Assembly (NCBI RefSeq): GCF_027923405.1
Contig: NZ_BQYI01000001.1
Coordinates: 821,501 to 885,500 of the forward strand
Source: Paenibacillus sp. YYML68
GTDB lineage: Bacteria; Bacillota; Bacilli; Paenibacillales; NBRC-103111
Direction: 5' to 3'
DNA: 64,000 nt
Shown here: positions 7,763 through 16,642 of the stretch, in pieces
How positions within the stretch are numbered: the stretch's first letter is position 1
Layout: each line of letters begins with the position of its first letter
Translations under genes and position numbers: made by a program
Notes under the pieces: generated by a model
Told to the model about the DNA's origin: nothing
The model's database searches: none
The model's input: only the letters and a program-made list of their open reading frames with translations

Positions 7763-8380
7763 ATGTGGCTGTATCTCATTAAGACGCAATCCTTCTTCTT
7801 GCTGCTGCCAGTATGGGTCTGTGTTCTAGCGATTGCCCTAAGAGATCATGAATCGATCTCAGCGTACAACGTACTCGCGTATGTAGGGATCGTCATGGTG
7901 CCCTTTCCGGCGGCTGGGCTCATGCACCCCGTAGGCTCCTTGCATCAGAAGGAGCTGTTTACTTCGCTGCCTCTGTCGAATAGATCCTTGGGCTTCATAC
8001 AGCCCTTCACGCTAGCCGCGCTGTACGGAATCATGTATTCGGTTACGCTGAATATAGTCGTCGAGGATGGAGCTCGCCATTTGACAGCGGCTATATTCAC
8101 TTCAGTCATGCTTCTATTCGTATTCACATGTATGTTCATTAGTCTTCTCAAGAACAGTGCGATTGGGCTATGCTTAGCGCTCATTTATGTTATATTCGGA
8201 ATGTTCACCACAGGGACAGGTCAAGGAGTCTTCTATCTGTTCCAATGGTTTAGGCCGAAGCCTTATACAGATCCCCAAGCGTTCGTGGTGTACCAGATCA
8301 TAGGTACGATCGTCTTAGGGATCTTGAATTATTGGCTGGTTAAGAGGAGAAATAGGCTTCATTGGTTACAATTGGGGTGA
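7763..8380 (+). CDS. ABC transporter membrane subunit
   Basis: 205 residues with about six hydrophobic segments and no soluble domain, for example FFLLLPVWVCVLAIALRD and AAIFTSVMLLFVFTCMFIS. It follows the ATPase gene by 2 bp and probably forms the second half of the pore with the 513-residue protein. No specific family could be named from sequence alone. Confidence 0.65.
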   Translation: MWLYLIKTQSFFLLLPVWVCVLAIALRDHESISAYNVLAYVGIVMVPFPAAGLMHPVGSLHQKELFTSLPLSNRSLGFIQPFTLAALYGIMYSVTLNIVVEDGARHLTAAIFTSVMLLFVFTCMFISLLKNSAIGLCLALIYVIFGMFTTGTGQGVFYLFQWFRPKPYTDPQAFVVYQIIGTIVLGILNYWLVKRRNRLHWLQLG

Positions 8381-8473
8381 GGGACCAAATTACGAGTCAA
8401 CCACAACCCATCCTGCTAAGATAGGACTGTTGCCAACAGTGCCCGATACAAGCTGTATAAACGTCATACGATC

Positions 8474-8514
8474 ATCGCTCCTCAGCCGCAGCGACGGCTG
8501 AGTGATGCGATTTT
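8474..8514 (+). terminator. likely terminator after ABC operon
   Basis: CTCAGCCG pairs with CGGCTGAG across a 6-nt loop, extended by an outer ATCGC/GCGAT helix with internal mismatches, and is followed by TTTT. Confidence 0.5.
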
Positions 8515-8567
8515 GACACGAGCGTACATTTCTCATTGCATTCTAGACTCTTCCAGCGTATGATTAG

Positions 8568-8581
8568 ACTAAATAGTTAGT
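8568..8581. promoter_or_regulatory. candidate TetR-type operator
   Basis: ACTAAATAGTTAGT is an inverted repeat (ACTAA and TTAGT around ATAG) just upstream of the oxidoreductase gene, whose second operon gene encodes a TetR regulator. Autoregulation through this site is inferred, not shown. Confidence 0.4.
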
Positions 8582-8604
8582 TTAACTCGAGAGGAGCTAT
8601 TCTC

Positions 8605-9876
8605 ATGCAAACAATAGGTATCATCGGAGCAGGTCTCGCAGGCTTAGTCACTGCAGCGTTGTTAGCCAAAAGAGGGAACCGCGTCGTCGTCTTGGAGCGC
8701 TCGCCCATCTTAGGCGGAAGAAGCCACGTCGTGTCGAAGAACGGCTTCACGATGAGCTACGGCGCGCATGCGGTACTGGCACCCAAGGAGGAGCCGATGC
8801 GCTCCATCGTCCGTGAGCTGGAGCTGCCGATGCAATACAGGAAGGCGAGCCTCTCGAAGTTCAAGCTCCTCATGAACGGCAAGGTGATCTCGAGCCCTCT
8901 AGGCTTCGGTGCGCTGACGTCTCCGGCAATTACGGGCTTGGTCAACCATATCCAGTGCCTTAGACAGTTCTACCAGTTGGTCAAGCAAGCGCCTGTATTC
9001 CCGGAGACGATGTCTGTAGGTCGATGGATCAGGGAGAACGTAACGAACCCTGAGATCGCGAAGGTGCTATCCGCTTATGCGGCTCTATCGGTGTACGATG
9101 GCGCGATCGACACGTATTCGATGAACCGCTTCGTCGAGCTAACCGCCCGAGCATACGAGCGTAATGAGCCTCTGAGCTACATGGGGTACGACACGCTCCT
9201 TGCGGAGCTGCACAAGGCGATTACGACACATGGTGGGCAGGTGCTGCTGGGGAAAGCGGTCTCCGAGCTGATCGTGGAAGCGGGTCAAGTGAAGGGTGTC
9301 GTGTGCGCGGAGGAACGGTATGCATTCGATGCGGTCGTGCTGAATGTGCCGCCCAAGGAGCTGAGCAAGCTGCTTCATGAACCGGCCTTAGCCGAGGAGC
9401 TGGGCAGCTATACAGAGCAAGCGGCTCAATATGTGTACGTCTATGATCTCATGCTGTCGAAGAGACTGCGCGGCGATATTAGCAATCTGCTCGATCTGGA
9501 TGGACGGTTCTATGTTAATGATTACAGCATGAACAACCCGTCCTCCGCGCCTGCGGGCACACAGTTGCTGCAAGGGATGAAGTTCTTGAGCGCCGAGGAG
9601 CAGCTGGACGACAGTCACGCGAGCCGTTCCCAAGACGACTATGAAGCGATGCTGCATCAGGTCTATCCGGGTTGGGAGAAGCACGTCGTCCAGAAGCGCA
9701 TCATCCACCGTGCGATGGTCAACGGAATCGCCAGAAGGATGAATGCGCGTCTGCTGCCGCTGCAGAGCCGAGCCGTAAGTGGCTTGTACCTCGTTGGCGA
9801 TGCGACAGAAGGAGCGGGAGCGCTGGGGATGCCGTGCTACGATAGCGCGCGGAAGGTCGCAGATATGTTATCCTGA
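8605..9876 (+). CDS. FAD-dependent oxidoreductase, phytoene desaturase-like
   Basis: 423 residues. The N-terminus has the dinucleotide-binding motif GIIGAGLAGLVTAALL followed by the acidic residue in VVVLERSP and the LGGRSH segment typical of amine-oxidase/phytoene-desaturase flavoproteins. The C-terminal FAD-contact motif SGLYLVGDATEGAGALGMP completes the fold. The middle part is diverged, so the substrate (carotenoid-like, amine or other) cannot be named. GAGAGGAGCT precedes the ATG. The TetR gene follows by 40 bp and probably controls the pair. Confidence 0.75.
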   Translation: MQTIGIIGAGLAGLVTAALLAKRGNRVVVLERSPILGGRSHVVSKNGFTMSYGAHAVLAPKEEPMRSIVRELELPMQYRKASLSKFKLLMNGKVISSPLGFGALTSPAITGLVNHIQCLRQFYQLVKQAPVFPETMSVGRWIRENVTNPEIAKVLSAYAALSVYDGAIDTYSMNRFVELTARAYERNEPLSYMGYDTLLAELHKAITTHGGQVLLGKAVSELIVEAGQVKGVVCAEERYAFDAVVLNVPPKELSKLLHEPALAEELGSYTEQAAQYVYVYDLMLSKRLRGDISNLLDLDGRFYVNDYSMNNPSSAPAGTQLLQGMKFLSAEEQLDDSHASRSQDDYEAMLHQVYPGWEKHVVQKRIIHRAMVNGIARRMNARLLPLQSRAVSGLYLVGDATEGAGALGMPCYDSARKVADMLS

Positions 9877-9916
9877 AGGAGTGAGGAACGAACGAGTTAG
9901 ACGGAGGCTTCCATAT

Positions 9917-10498
9917 ATGAGTCAGGGAAGAGAGAAGATATTACAGACCGCTGTACACGAATTCGCCGAGAAAGGCTTCGACGGAGCCCGGATCGACTAT
10001 ATAGCGAAGGCGGCCGGAGTCAACAAGGCGTTAATCTATTACCATTTCAAAAGCAAGGAGGAGCTGTTCGCGGCGGTCATTAACGATCTGTTCGCGCATG
10101 CGCTATCCGTATCGATGGAGCCGTCGGGTACGTCCGTTCGCGAGGGCTTGCTGCAGGTGATGGAGCACTTCATGGATTTCCTGCATGACAACCCGTATTT
10201 TGTGAAAATTATGGACCAGAGCGTCGCGCAGGACCGAGACGTCTTCCAACAGCTGCACCATCAGAACCTTTTCTTCGAGACGGTCATGGGGATGTACCAG
10301 CAGGGCGTCCAGACGGGCGAGTGCAGACAGGTCGATCACCCGGAGGATGTCGTGATCAGCCTGCTGGGCGCGGTATACTTTTACTTCTCCCATCATAAGG
10401 CGATCCGGAAGTACTATGGCGAGCTCTCCGAGGAGGAGGTCATCGTGATCCGCAAGCGGACGATGCGGGACATGATGGCGAGGCTGATCTTTGTATAG
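9917..10498 (+). CDS. TetR/AcrR family transcriptional regulator
   Basis: 193 residues. The N-terminal helix-turn-helix is clear (ILQTAVHEFAEKGF, then IDYIAKAAGVNKALIYYHF), followed by an all-helical ligand-binding domain. The start ATG is preceded by ACGGAGG. A longer frame reaching back into the oxidoreductase gene is rejected. It probably represses its own operon through the inverted repeat at 8568-8581. The end faces the stop of the WYL regulator gene without a gap. Confidence 0.88.
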   Translation: MSQGREKILQTAVHEFAEKGFDGARIDYIAKAAGVNKALIYYHFKSKEELFAAVINDLFAHALSVSMEPSGTSVREGLLQVMEHFMDFLHDNPYFVKIMDQSVAQDRDVFQQLHHQNLFFETVMGMYQQGVQTGECRQVDHPEDVVISLLGAVYFYFSHHKAIRKYYGELSEEEVIVIRKRTMRDMMARLIFV

Positions 10499-11416
10499 TC
10501 ACCCGTACTTGCCCAGCAGCCCACGTAAGAAGCATCGATAATCTTCAACGTACGATGGAGGCTCTAGTAGCGTTAAGCTTGTTCCAAAGCTGGCCAGAAA
10601 CTGAAATCCGATCTCGTTCTGCGGTACTTGGATGGTGGCTGCAAGAAGCTCCGAATTGTAGGCTTCCACGCTCTTCCGACCGTACCTTTCGATGAAGTGA
10701 TCCATAATGCGGGGCTCTATGAGCGCCTTAACGGTGACTAGTTGTGACAGAATGCTATCGCGGGAGGCTTGATCTCCTGCATCTTGACGAGGAACGAATG
10801 CTCTGACTTGCAGGTTCATATGGTCGGTACGGGACAGCTTGAAGGTCCGATAATCGTTCCGATCGAGGCAATAGCCCTTCATATACCAGCTCCTCTCATG
10901 AAAGTGAAGCTCATAGGGCTCTACCGTTCGACTCGTGGTGTGGCCATTGCGATCGATATAATCGAAGGACACGAGTCTGTTCTCTGAGATCGCCTGCTGA
11001 CAGGTTAGCATAATGGGGGCCATCTCAGAGCGACCGTCCCATTCATAGAAGGACAGCTGAATCGGACTTTTCACAGACGTGGAGCTCACCATGGATTCGA
11101 TTTTTGTCATCGTGATGGCAACTTCTGGACTGACCATAATTTGTCCCAATCCGCTGAGCGCTGTCAGTAGATGCTCTAAGTCTTTGCTTGTGAGAAGACG
11201 CTTATCAAGTTTATACTCCTCCATGATCCCGTATCCGCCATGTACGCCATGGATCGAATAGATGGGGATATTGGACATGCCAAGTGCTTCCATATCGCGC
11301 AGAATCGTTCTCTTCGATACGTGAAGCAACTGAGCCAATTGGGCAGCGGGTACGACATCCCTCTGCAGTAAGATCATCACGATTGAGAGCAGCCTCTCCA
11401 GTTTGCCCATTCTCAT
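10499..11416 (-). CDS. YafY-type HTH regulator with WYL domain
   Basis: 305 residues. An N-terminal HTH_11 domain (ERLLSIVMILLQRDVVPAAQ, then LAQLLHVSKRTILRDMEAL) precedes a WYL domain of about residues 140-230 with FDYIDRNGHTTSRTVEPYEL and the core RSWYMKGYCLD. A C-terminal WCX-like extension follows. WYL regulators sense small ligands. The gene is divergent from the VOC gene, a common arrangement, so regulation of that gene is likely. Confidence 0.85.
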   Translation of the reverse strand: MRMGKLERLLSIVMILLQRDVVPAAQLAQLLHVSKRTILRDMEALGMSNIPIYSIHGVHGGYGIMEEYKLDKRLLTSKDLEHLLTALSGLGQIMVSPEVAITMTKIESMVSSTSVKSPIQLSFYEWDGRSEMAPIMLTCQQAISENRLVSFDYIDRNGHTTSRTVEPYELHFHERSWYMKGYCLDRNDYRTFKLSRTDHMNLQVRAFVPRQDAGDQASRDSILSQLVTVKALIEPRIMDHFIERYGRKSVEAYNSELLAATIQVPQNEIGFQFLASFGTSLTLLEPPSYVEDYRCFLRGLLGKYG

Positions 11417-11542
11417 CCTCCTGTTCCCATCAATCTATGCGAGAGCGACAATCTTTCTTTCGTTACCAGTATAAAAGGTGACACACAAGCTGTCACTCTT
11501 TATCGCTTATAGTAAATGTAGAACGAAGAGGAGGAATGTACA

Positions 11543-12004
11543 ATGTCAGTTATTGCATATGTAAACTGTGATGGGAATGCGGCTCAAGCTATTGATTTCT
11601 ATGCGAAGGCGTTGAGCGCAGAGCAAGTGAAGAGTGTGCAGTTCAAGGATTTCCCGCAAGACCCTAGCTACCCGTTGCCCGAGCAAGAGCTGGAGATGAT
11701 TATGGAGGCCTCGATCGAATTCGCTGGCGGTAAAATCATGCTGTCCGACATATTGCCTTCGATGAAGAAGGTGACGGGCGAGTATGTACGAGGAAACCAT
11801 ATGTTCATCAGCCTCGTGATCGAGGACAAGGAGGCGCTGGAGAGCTATTTCAACGGCTTGGCGGTTGGAGGCTATGTCATCATGCCCCTATCTCACACCC
11901 CGTGGTCGTCTTGCTTCGGGATGCTGGTGGACCAATATGGTATTGGTTGGAAGTTTAACAGCGATGCTGAGAAGTTTCTGGATGCAGTGATGTCGAAGTC
12001 ATAG
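11543..12004 (+). CDS. VOC family protein, PhnB/glyoxalase-like
   Basis: 153 residues with the two-module beta-alpha-beta-beta-beta VOC fold: AYVNCDGNAAQAIDFYAKAL at the start and CFGMLVDQYGIGWKFN near the end, as in PhnB-like proteins. It has a strong GAGGAGG site before the ATG. The PhnB-like group is mostly of unknown chemistry, with metal-binding residues often lost. Divergent transcription from the WYL regulator suggests control by it. Confidence 0.85.
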   Translation: MSVIAYVNCDGNAAQAIDFYAKALSAEQVKSVQFKDFPQDPSYPLPEQELEMIMEASIEFAGGKIMLSDILPSMKKVTGEYVRGNHMFISLVIEDKEALESYFNGLAVGGYVIMPLSHTPWSSCFGMLVDQYGIGWKFNSDAEKFLDAVMSKS

Positions 12005-12029
12005 CTTGATTGAGCCGCGGCACCTGCAG

Positions 12030-12797
12030 CTACTCCTTCACTATGCTCGTGGCTTCCACAGCCTTATTCGCTACATCTATATTCCATAAGATCGTAATGG
12101 TTTTGCCAATGGAATTGTCATAGGCTTGGCTCAGGAGCTGTTCATCCTTCACCTCTAAGGTATGGGCGAACAGCTCTTGCTTCGTTCGACCGCCCTCCAG
12201 CCAGTTCAGACGAACGAGCTTCTCTTGTGTAGGATCTAAGGCGAACAATTCATAGGTAGACCCGTTACAGCTGGCATATTGCTTTAATGTAAGGAGCTCC
12301 GTCTTGTCGATCGATAGCTTCTCAAGCGGATTTCTCTGCGTGTTGTATGTATAGTACTGATCCTGCAGCTTCAAGCGATATGCCTTGCCTTGATACGCAT
12401 AGACCAATTGCCGTTCTCCATGCACGACGGTGTCGCCTGACTGGGCCAAGCAGGAGGCTTCCTCTTGCACTTCTTGCGTTGCATGAAGCATCGCGAGATA
12501 GACCTTCACTTGGCTATTCGCTGTATCCAGTGATGCTTGCAGGGGAGCGCTAAGAGCCTGCTGAATGACGGCGGGGTCGGTTAGCTCCTCTACGTCTACA
12601 TCGAGAGCATCCATCGTATGGCTTTCAGCATGCTGTTGAAGGGTTGCTTCAGAAGCAGGAGCTGCTCCGATGTCCGGGGCCATGCTCATGCTCGACGGTG
12701 CGGTCATTGATGGGGACTCCTGCTCCGCTTCATTTATCGCTCCACATGCTGTTAATATTGCAATAACTAACAAGCTCATTATGAGGGCTCTTTGCAT
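12030..12797 (-). CDS. putative lipoprotein of unknown function
   Basis: 255 residues. The N-terminus MQRALIMSLLVIAILTAC is a lipoprotein signal peptide with Cys at 18, followed by a Ser/Ala/Glu-rich linker of about 60 residues and a soluble domain with YAYQGKAYRLKLQDQYYTY. I do not recognise the family. It lies downstream of the bacteriocin-associated ABC genes but is separated from them by a terminator, so it is probably expressed on its own. Confidence 0.65.
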   Translation of the reverse strand: MQRALIMSLLVIAILTACGAINEAEQESPSMTAPSSMSMAPDIGAAPASEATLQQHAESHTMDALDVDVEELTDPAVIQQALSAPLQASLDTANSQVKVYLAMLHATQEVQEEASCLAQSGDTVVHGERQLVYAYQGKAYRLKLQDQYYTYNTQRNPLEKLSIDKTELLTLKQYASCNGSTYELFALDPTQEKLVRLNWLEGGRTKQELFAHTLEVKDEQLLSQAYDNSIGKTITILWNIDVANKAVEATSIVKE

Positions 12798-12840
12798 CGT
12801 ATAGACGACCTTTACTTGGAATATACTTATTACCTAGCGG

Positions 12841-12875
12841 AAAAAGGTTCTTGCCACAAATCAGGGCAAGAGCCT
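12841..12875 (-). terminator. terminator after bacteriocin-type ABC operon
   Basis: On the minus strand AGGCTCTTGCC pairs with GGCAAGAACCT, followed by a TTTTT run at 12845-12841. It separates the ABC operon from the downstream lipoprotein gene. Confidence 0.75.
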
Positions 12876-12922
12876 CGCTTCTGTCGGGGACGCCCCTCTG
12901 TAACCCCAGGTATCACACCTTC

Positions 12923-13570
12923 TCACGACAGCTTGATGATCCTGTCACATGCTTCCACAACATACGGGTCATGCGTCACAATAACGATGGTTTTGCCTGC
13001 ATGATTAAGCTCCCTCAGAAGCTTAACGATCTCGTTCCGATTCTCGATATCTAATGAGCCAGTCGGTTCATCGGCTAGGATGAGGTCGCAGGGCTTCAGC
13101 AATGTTCTCGCGATTGCCACTCTTTGCTGCTCTCCGCCTGAGATTCCGTATATGCTTTGCTTGAGCTTGATATCCAGCCCAACCTTCTCAAGAGCCTCCA
13201 TTTTTAATTTTTGTTTTTCTTTTCTGGATAACCTAGAATTCAGCAGAGGCACTTCAAGATTATAGTCCACCGTCTCATCATCAATGAGTGCATAATTTTG
13301 AAATAGATACGATATCCTCGTTCTAAGGAGCCGTCTAGCCTGAGCCGAACCGATCCGTGGACGATTCGCATTAAACAGTCGGACAGTGCCGCCACTCGGG
13401 TTTTCCAGCAATCCCATCATATTAAGAACGGTTGTCTTTCCAGAGCCGCTTTTCCCAGTAATGGCCAGCATTTCACCCTCGTACACCTGTACGTTCAAAT
13501 TCTCAAGGACGACGCGATCTTGATAGCATTTGCTCACATCTATGAGCTCACATATTGCATTCACGTTCAA
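12923..13570 (-). CDS. ABC transporter ATP-binding protein, MacB/LolD type
   Basis: 215 residues with Walker A GKSGSGKTT, signature ISGGEQQR, Walker B LILADEPTGSLD and H-loop VTHD. The start is TTG within TTGA, overlapping the TGA of the preceding permease gene, with GGAGG upstream, so the pair is translationally coupled. MacB-like ATPases work with FtsX-like permeases in peptide export, lipoprotein release or antimicrobial-peptide defence. Confidence 0.88.
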   Translation of the reverse strand: MNVNAICELIDVSKCYQDRVVLENLNVQVYEGEMLAITGKSGSGKTTVLNMMGLLENPSGGTVRLFNANRPRIGSAQARRLLRTRISYLFQNYALIDDETVDYNLEVPLLNSRLSRKEKQKLKMEALEKVGLDIKLKQSIYGISGGEQQRVAIARTLLKPCDLILADEPTGSLDIENRNEIVKLLRELNHAGKTIVIVTHDPYVVEACDRIIKLS

Positions 13571-15843
13571 TGGCCTCCTTTCAGTATGTTTACTTTGTTC
13601 GAACGCTCCAAGACGTAGAGACCAAGAACAGCCGCAATAAACTCAACTGCGATTACCCCACTCCCTATAGCAAGAATACTGATGTCAGACGCACCCACGG
13701 CCTCGTAGATGGATGACGCCACGGCGAATGTGCCTCCCGCCTTCTGTAACAGTGTAGATGCGAATCCGTTGTTCACAAGGAAGCAAGCACCGATCTGGAT
13801 CACCCATGTAGCCGCTAATACCCACATATACTCCTTATAAGTTTGGAAAAATCCGCTACCAAATAATCTGCGAATCATAAATCTTCGTTTATATTTACTG
13901 AAAAAAATGCTTAAATTCTGTATAACAAGCACCAACAGCCCTGCTGTCAGTCCGACGCTGATGAATAACAGTTGGTTCATCATCAATTGCAAGTCGTGAA
14001 TTTGTTTAAGAATGTACTGGTCGACGGTTATCAGGTTTCTTGAATTGTCGTTGAGCTTTAATCTTTTCAATTCAGGCTCCCAGAACTCATACGTTTTCTG
14101 AGTATCGCGATCAATTAGCTTGACCTTCAATGGGTCTCGTCCACCACCGGACATCATGTTTGCCTTATCTGCAACGAGACTGTTCTGCTCTGTGATCACC
14201 TCGATGATGGGATCTACGATTATATTATTTTCGGATGGAAATACCTCGGTATTGAAGCTGAATAGATTCTGTCCGTTTGCAATCCAGATTATGTTTAGTT
14301 GTTGGTTTTTCATCCGATCTGTAACGGGTACCTTGAACAAAAATTCATCACCTTCAATGCGACTCTTTCTTTTTTTCTTAAACGTATCTAATATGGTCTG
14401 TTCATGCGCTCGGTATTTATCAGGTACAAGCAGTATCGCATCACTCCTATCCTCAGATAGCTGTACAGGTTGTCCTTGAGTATCATATACAGGAAATTCA
14501 TTGAGATAATTAAGGTTCACCTTTATACTACGCAAGTTGTCCCTGTTCAACAGAAGGGATCGTTGCTCATAATCACCCGCATTGATATATAGGGCACCCG
14601 CCTGATTAAGTAATGGATATAAGCCTGTTACCTGCGCGACCGTCATCTTGTACGCCCCGTGCTTGACGTCCTCCAGATCGTCCCCAACGGTCAGAGGGTA
14701 GAACATACCATAGTCCTTGCTTCGCTCCCAGCTTTTCATATTATGTTGCTTGATGTGCAGATGATCATATTGGTCCCAGATTGAGAGGATAACCAAGATC
14801 AGAACTAAGGAAGCTCCGGTCTTGAGCAGTGTGTTCCATGCAAAGATGCGGTTCGTTTCTTTGCGGTTCTTGATCGCATCGACGACTCTTATTCGAGATA
14901 TATGGACATAAGCGACGAGTGAAATCAAGCTGATGATGATATAACTGATGAATGCAGAGACGACAACATGACCGATAAACGAAACAGTCACATTCGTTAT
15001 GAATAAGGATGCGATAACAGAGGCTACTACTGCTAAAGCAAACATAACGGAAATCAATCTTCCAATAATAAAATACCACAGGATGATGTTAGACAGGCCG
15101 TGCATCTTCATGATGCCAATCCGCTTCGATTCGTTGAACACATAATAGATGAGCATCATCATCGTGATGATCAGAATGATGGAATGTATATAGGATAAGA
15201 ATTCATCTTTCATTTCGATTTCGCCTGTAGGATCAGATGAATGCTTAAAATCTTCAGGAGTTAGAAGAGTAGTCCCGTCGTATCGTTTATTTACTTTTTG
15301 GACTATAAGGTCAATAAAATGGTTGTATTGTTCCTCAGATGACTCTACAAGGTATTGACCCTCTACTGGAAGACGTGTGTAAGCGAATTGTAAAGGTTTG
15401 ATTTCGAATATGTATCCATTTCCAAAAGTACTGAGGATGCCAGCCTGATGTTGTTCTCTAGAATCTATATTTGATAGGAAACGACTACTTCTCTGGGTAT
15501 CTTCAGCGGTGAGAAACGCGCCACTTGTTAAACGCAGTGAAGAAAACAATTGGGTCGTGTTTGTTAGAAGCACGTACTTATGGACCTGAACGGTGTCTTG
15601 TACACTGTAATCGATGTTTGTTCTGAAGATATTTACCCTTGCTTCTATGGCGGCTTCAAGTAAGATGGGGTAAAACTCATCTGGAGAAGCGAGAAGTCCA
15701 TTGTTAGGGATATGCAAGGGTATTGAAAACGCCTCCCCTATTGATTCTAACTTGTCCATTTCGTTCCGATTCGTTTGGTTGTAAGACAGTAGAAAAGAGA
15801 CTAAGAAAATAAAGAATAGTAAGCATGACAATATTTTTTTCAA
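13567..15843 (-). CDS. bacteriocin-associated FtsX-like ABC permease
   Basis: About 758 residues with an N-terminal membrane anchor (ILSCLLFFIFLVSFLLSY), a large extracellular region, a group of spans around residues 220-360, a second extracellular region and a C-terminal group of spans. This layout and size match the bacteriocin-associated integral membrane family (DUF1430/YydJ-like). A longer frame has an ATG at 15870, but AGAGGAG stands properly before a TTG at 15843, which also gives the usual MKK start, so TTG was chosen. No bacteriocin precursor is visible next to it; defence against a peptide is a possible role. Confidence 0.65.
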   Translation of the reverse strand: MKKILSCLLFFIFLVSFLLSYNQTNRNEMDKLESIGEAFSIPLHIPNNGLLASPDEFYPILLEAAIEARVNIFRTNIDYSVQDTVQVHKYVLLTNTTQLFSSLRLTSGAFLTAEDTQRSSRFLSNIDSREQHQAGILSTFGNGYIFEIKPLQFAYTRLPVEGQYLVESSEEQYNHFIDLIVQKVNKRYDGTTLLTPEDFKHSSDPTGEIEMKDEFLSYIHSIILIITMMMLIYYVFNESKRIGIMKMHGLSNIILWYFIIGRLISVMFALAVVASVIASLFITNVTVSFIGHVVVSAFISYIIISLISLVAYVHISRIRVVDAIKNRKETNRIFAWNTLLKTGASLVLILVILSIWDQYDHLHIKQHNMKSWERSKDYGMFYPLTVGDDLEDVKHGAYKMTVAQVTGLYPLLNQAGALYINAGDYEQRSLLLNRDNLRSIKVNLNYLNEFPVYDTQGQPVQLSEDRSDAILLVPDKYRAHEQTILDTFKKKRKSRIEGDEFLFKVPVTDRMKNQQLNIIWIANGQNLFSFNTEVFPSENNIIVDPIIEVITEQNSLVADKANMMSGGGRDPLKVKLIDRDTQKTYEFWEPELKRLKLNDNSRNLITVDQYILKQIHDLQLMMNQLLFISVGLTAGLLVLVIQNLSIFFSKYKRRFMIRRLFGSGFFQTYKEYMWVLAATWVIQIGACFLVNNGFASTLLQKAGGTFAVASSIYEAVGASDISILAIGSGVIAVEFIAAVLGLYVLERSNKVNILKGGH

Positions 15844-16120
15844 TTCTTCCGCTCCTCTATATTCAAGCATTGTTCTGTTCGCGTGGGTTCATTCAACCTG
15901 ATCATGCGTCTGATTTCCAGTTGAGCCAAGTCCGGATACATGCATAGGAAACGTTTCGCATAAATCCATCGTGTTTCTAGGTTGGCCTGGCCTCAGAGAT
16001 AAGTTATCATACGATGGTTAAAAACAATGTCGAAACTCGCCTGTTTTCTTGAATAACCGAACCCAAAGCGCCTGTTCATGGTCTTATATATATCAACGGA
16101 CAGAAGGAGGCGCATGACGC

Positions 16121-16642
16121 TTGACCGATCGAGAGCTATTCGAGGCGTACCGGACGGATGTGTACTATATATGCTACTACATGCTGCACAACAGCGCCGA
16201 TGCAGAGGATGTGTGTCAGGAAGTGTTCCTGAAGGCGTTCCAAGTGGACCGAAGCGGTATTGAGAGGCTGAAGCCGTGGCTGCTTCGGATCGCCGTTAAC
16301 CAATGTGATCATCAGCTGGGGCGTAGAAAAGTAGGAGTGTGGAAGGAGATGAAGCAGTTCCTCCAGCAAACGCTGCAGGCACATGAGCCCGCTGATGAAG
16401 CCGTCCTGCGCATAGAGCGGGAAGACGATCTGAAGCGGTGGCTGCAGCAGCTCCCCATCAAGAGTCGGGTCGTCCTCACGCTGCGCTACGTCCATGAGCT
16501 GTCCCTGCAGGAGATCGCAGAGTCGCTAGACATCCCGCTAGGAACGGTGAAGTCGAGACTGAACGCAGGACTCGTGCGGATCAAGAAGCACATCGAGGCC
16601 GAACGATACCCTAGCGAGAGAGGAGCCGAATGTCATGAGTAA
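16121..16642 (+). CDS. ECF-type RNA polymerase sigma factor
   Basis: 173 residues. Region 2 is at the N-terminus (ADAEDVCQEVFLKAF and LKPWLLRIAVNQCDH) and region 4 at the C-terminus (LPIKSRVVLTLRYVHELSLQ and IAESLDIPLGTVKSRL). The start is TTG after AGGAGG; the ATG seven bases upstream is in another frame. It overlaps the next gene by 8 bp, so sigma and anti-sigma are coupled. The envelope signal it answers is not known, and no matching promoter motif could be fixed upstream. Confidence 0.9.
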   Translation: MTDRELFEAYRTDVYYICYYMLHNSADAEDVCQEVFLKAFQVDRSGIERLKPWLLRIAVNQCDHQLGRRKVGVWKEMKQFLQQTLQAHEPADEAVLRIEREDDLKRWLQQLPIKSRVVLTLRYVHELSLQEIAESLDIPLGTVKSRLNAGLVRIKKHIEAERYPSERGAECHE

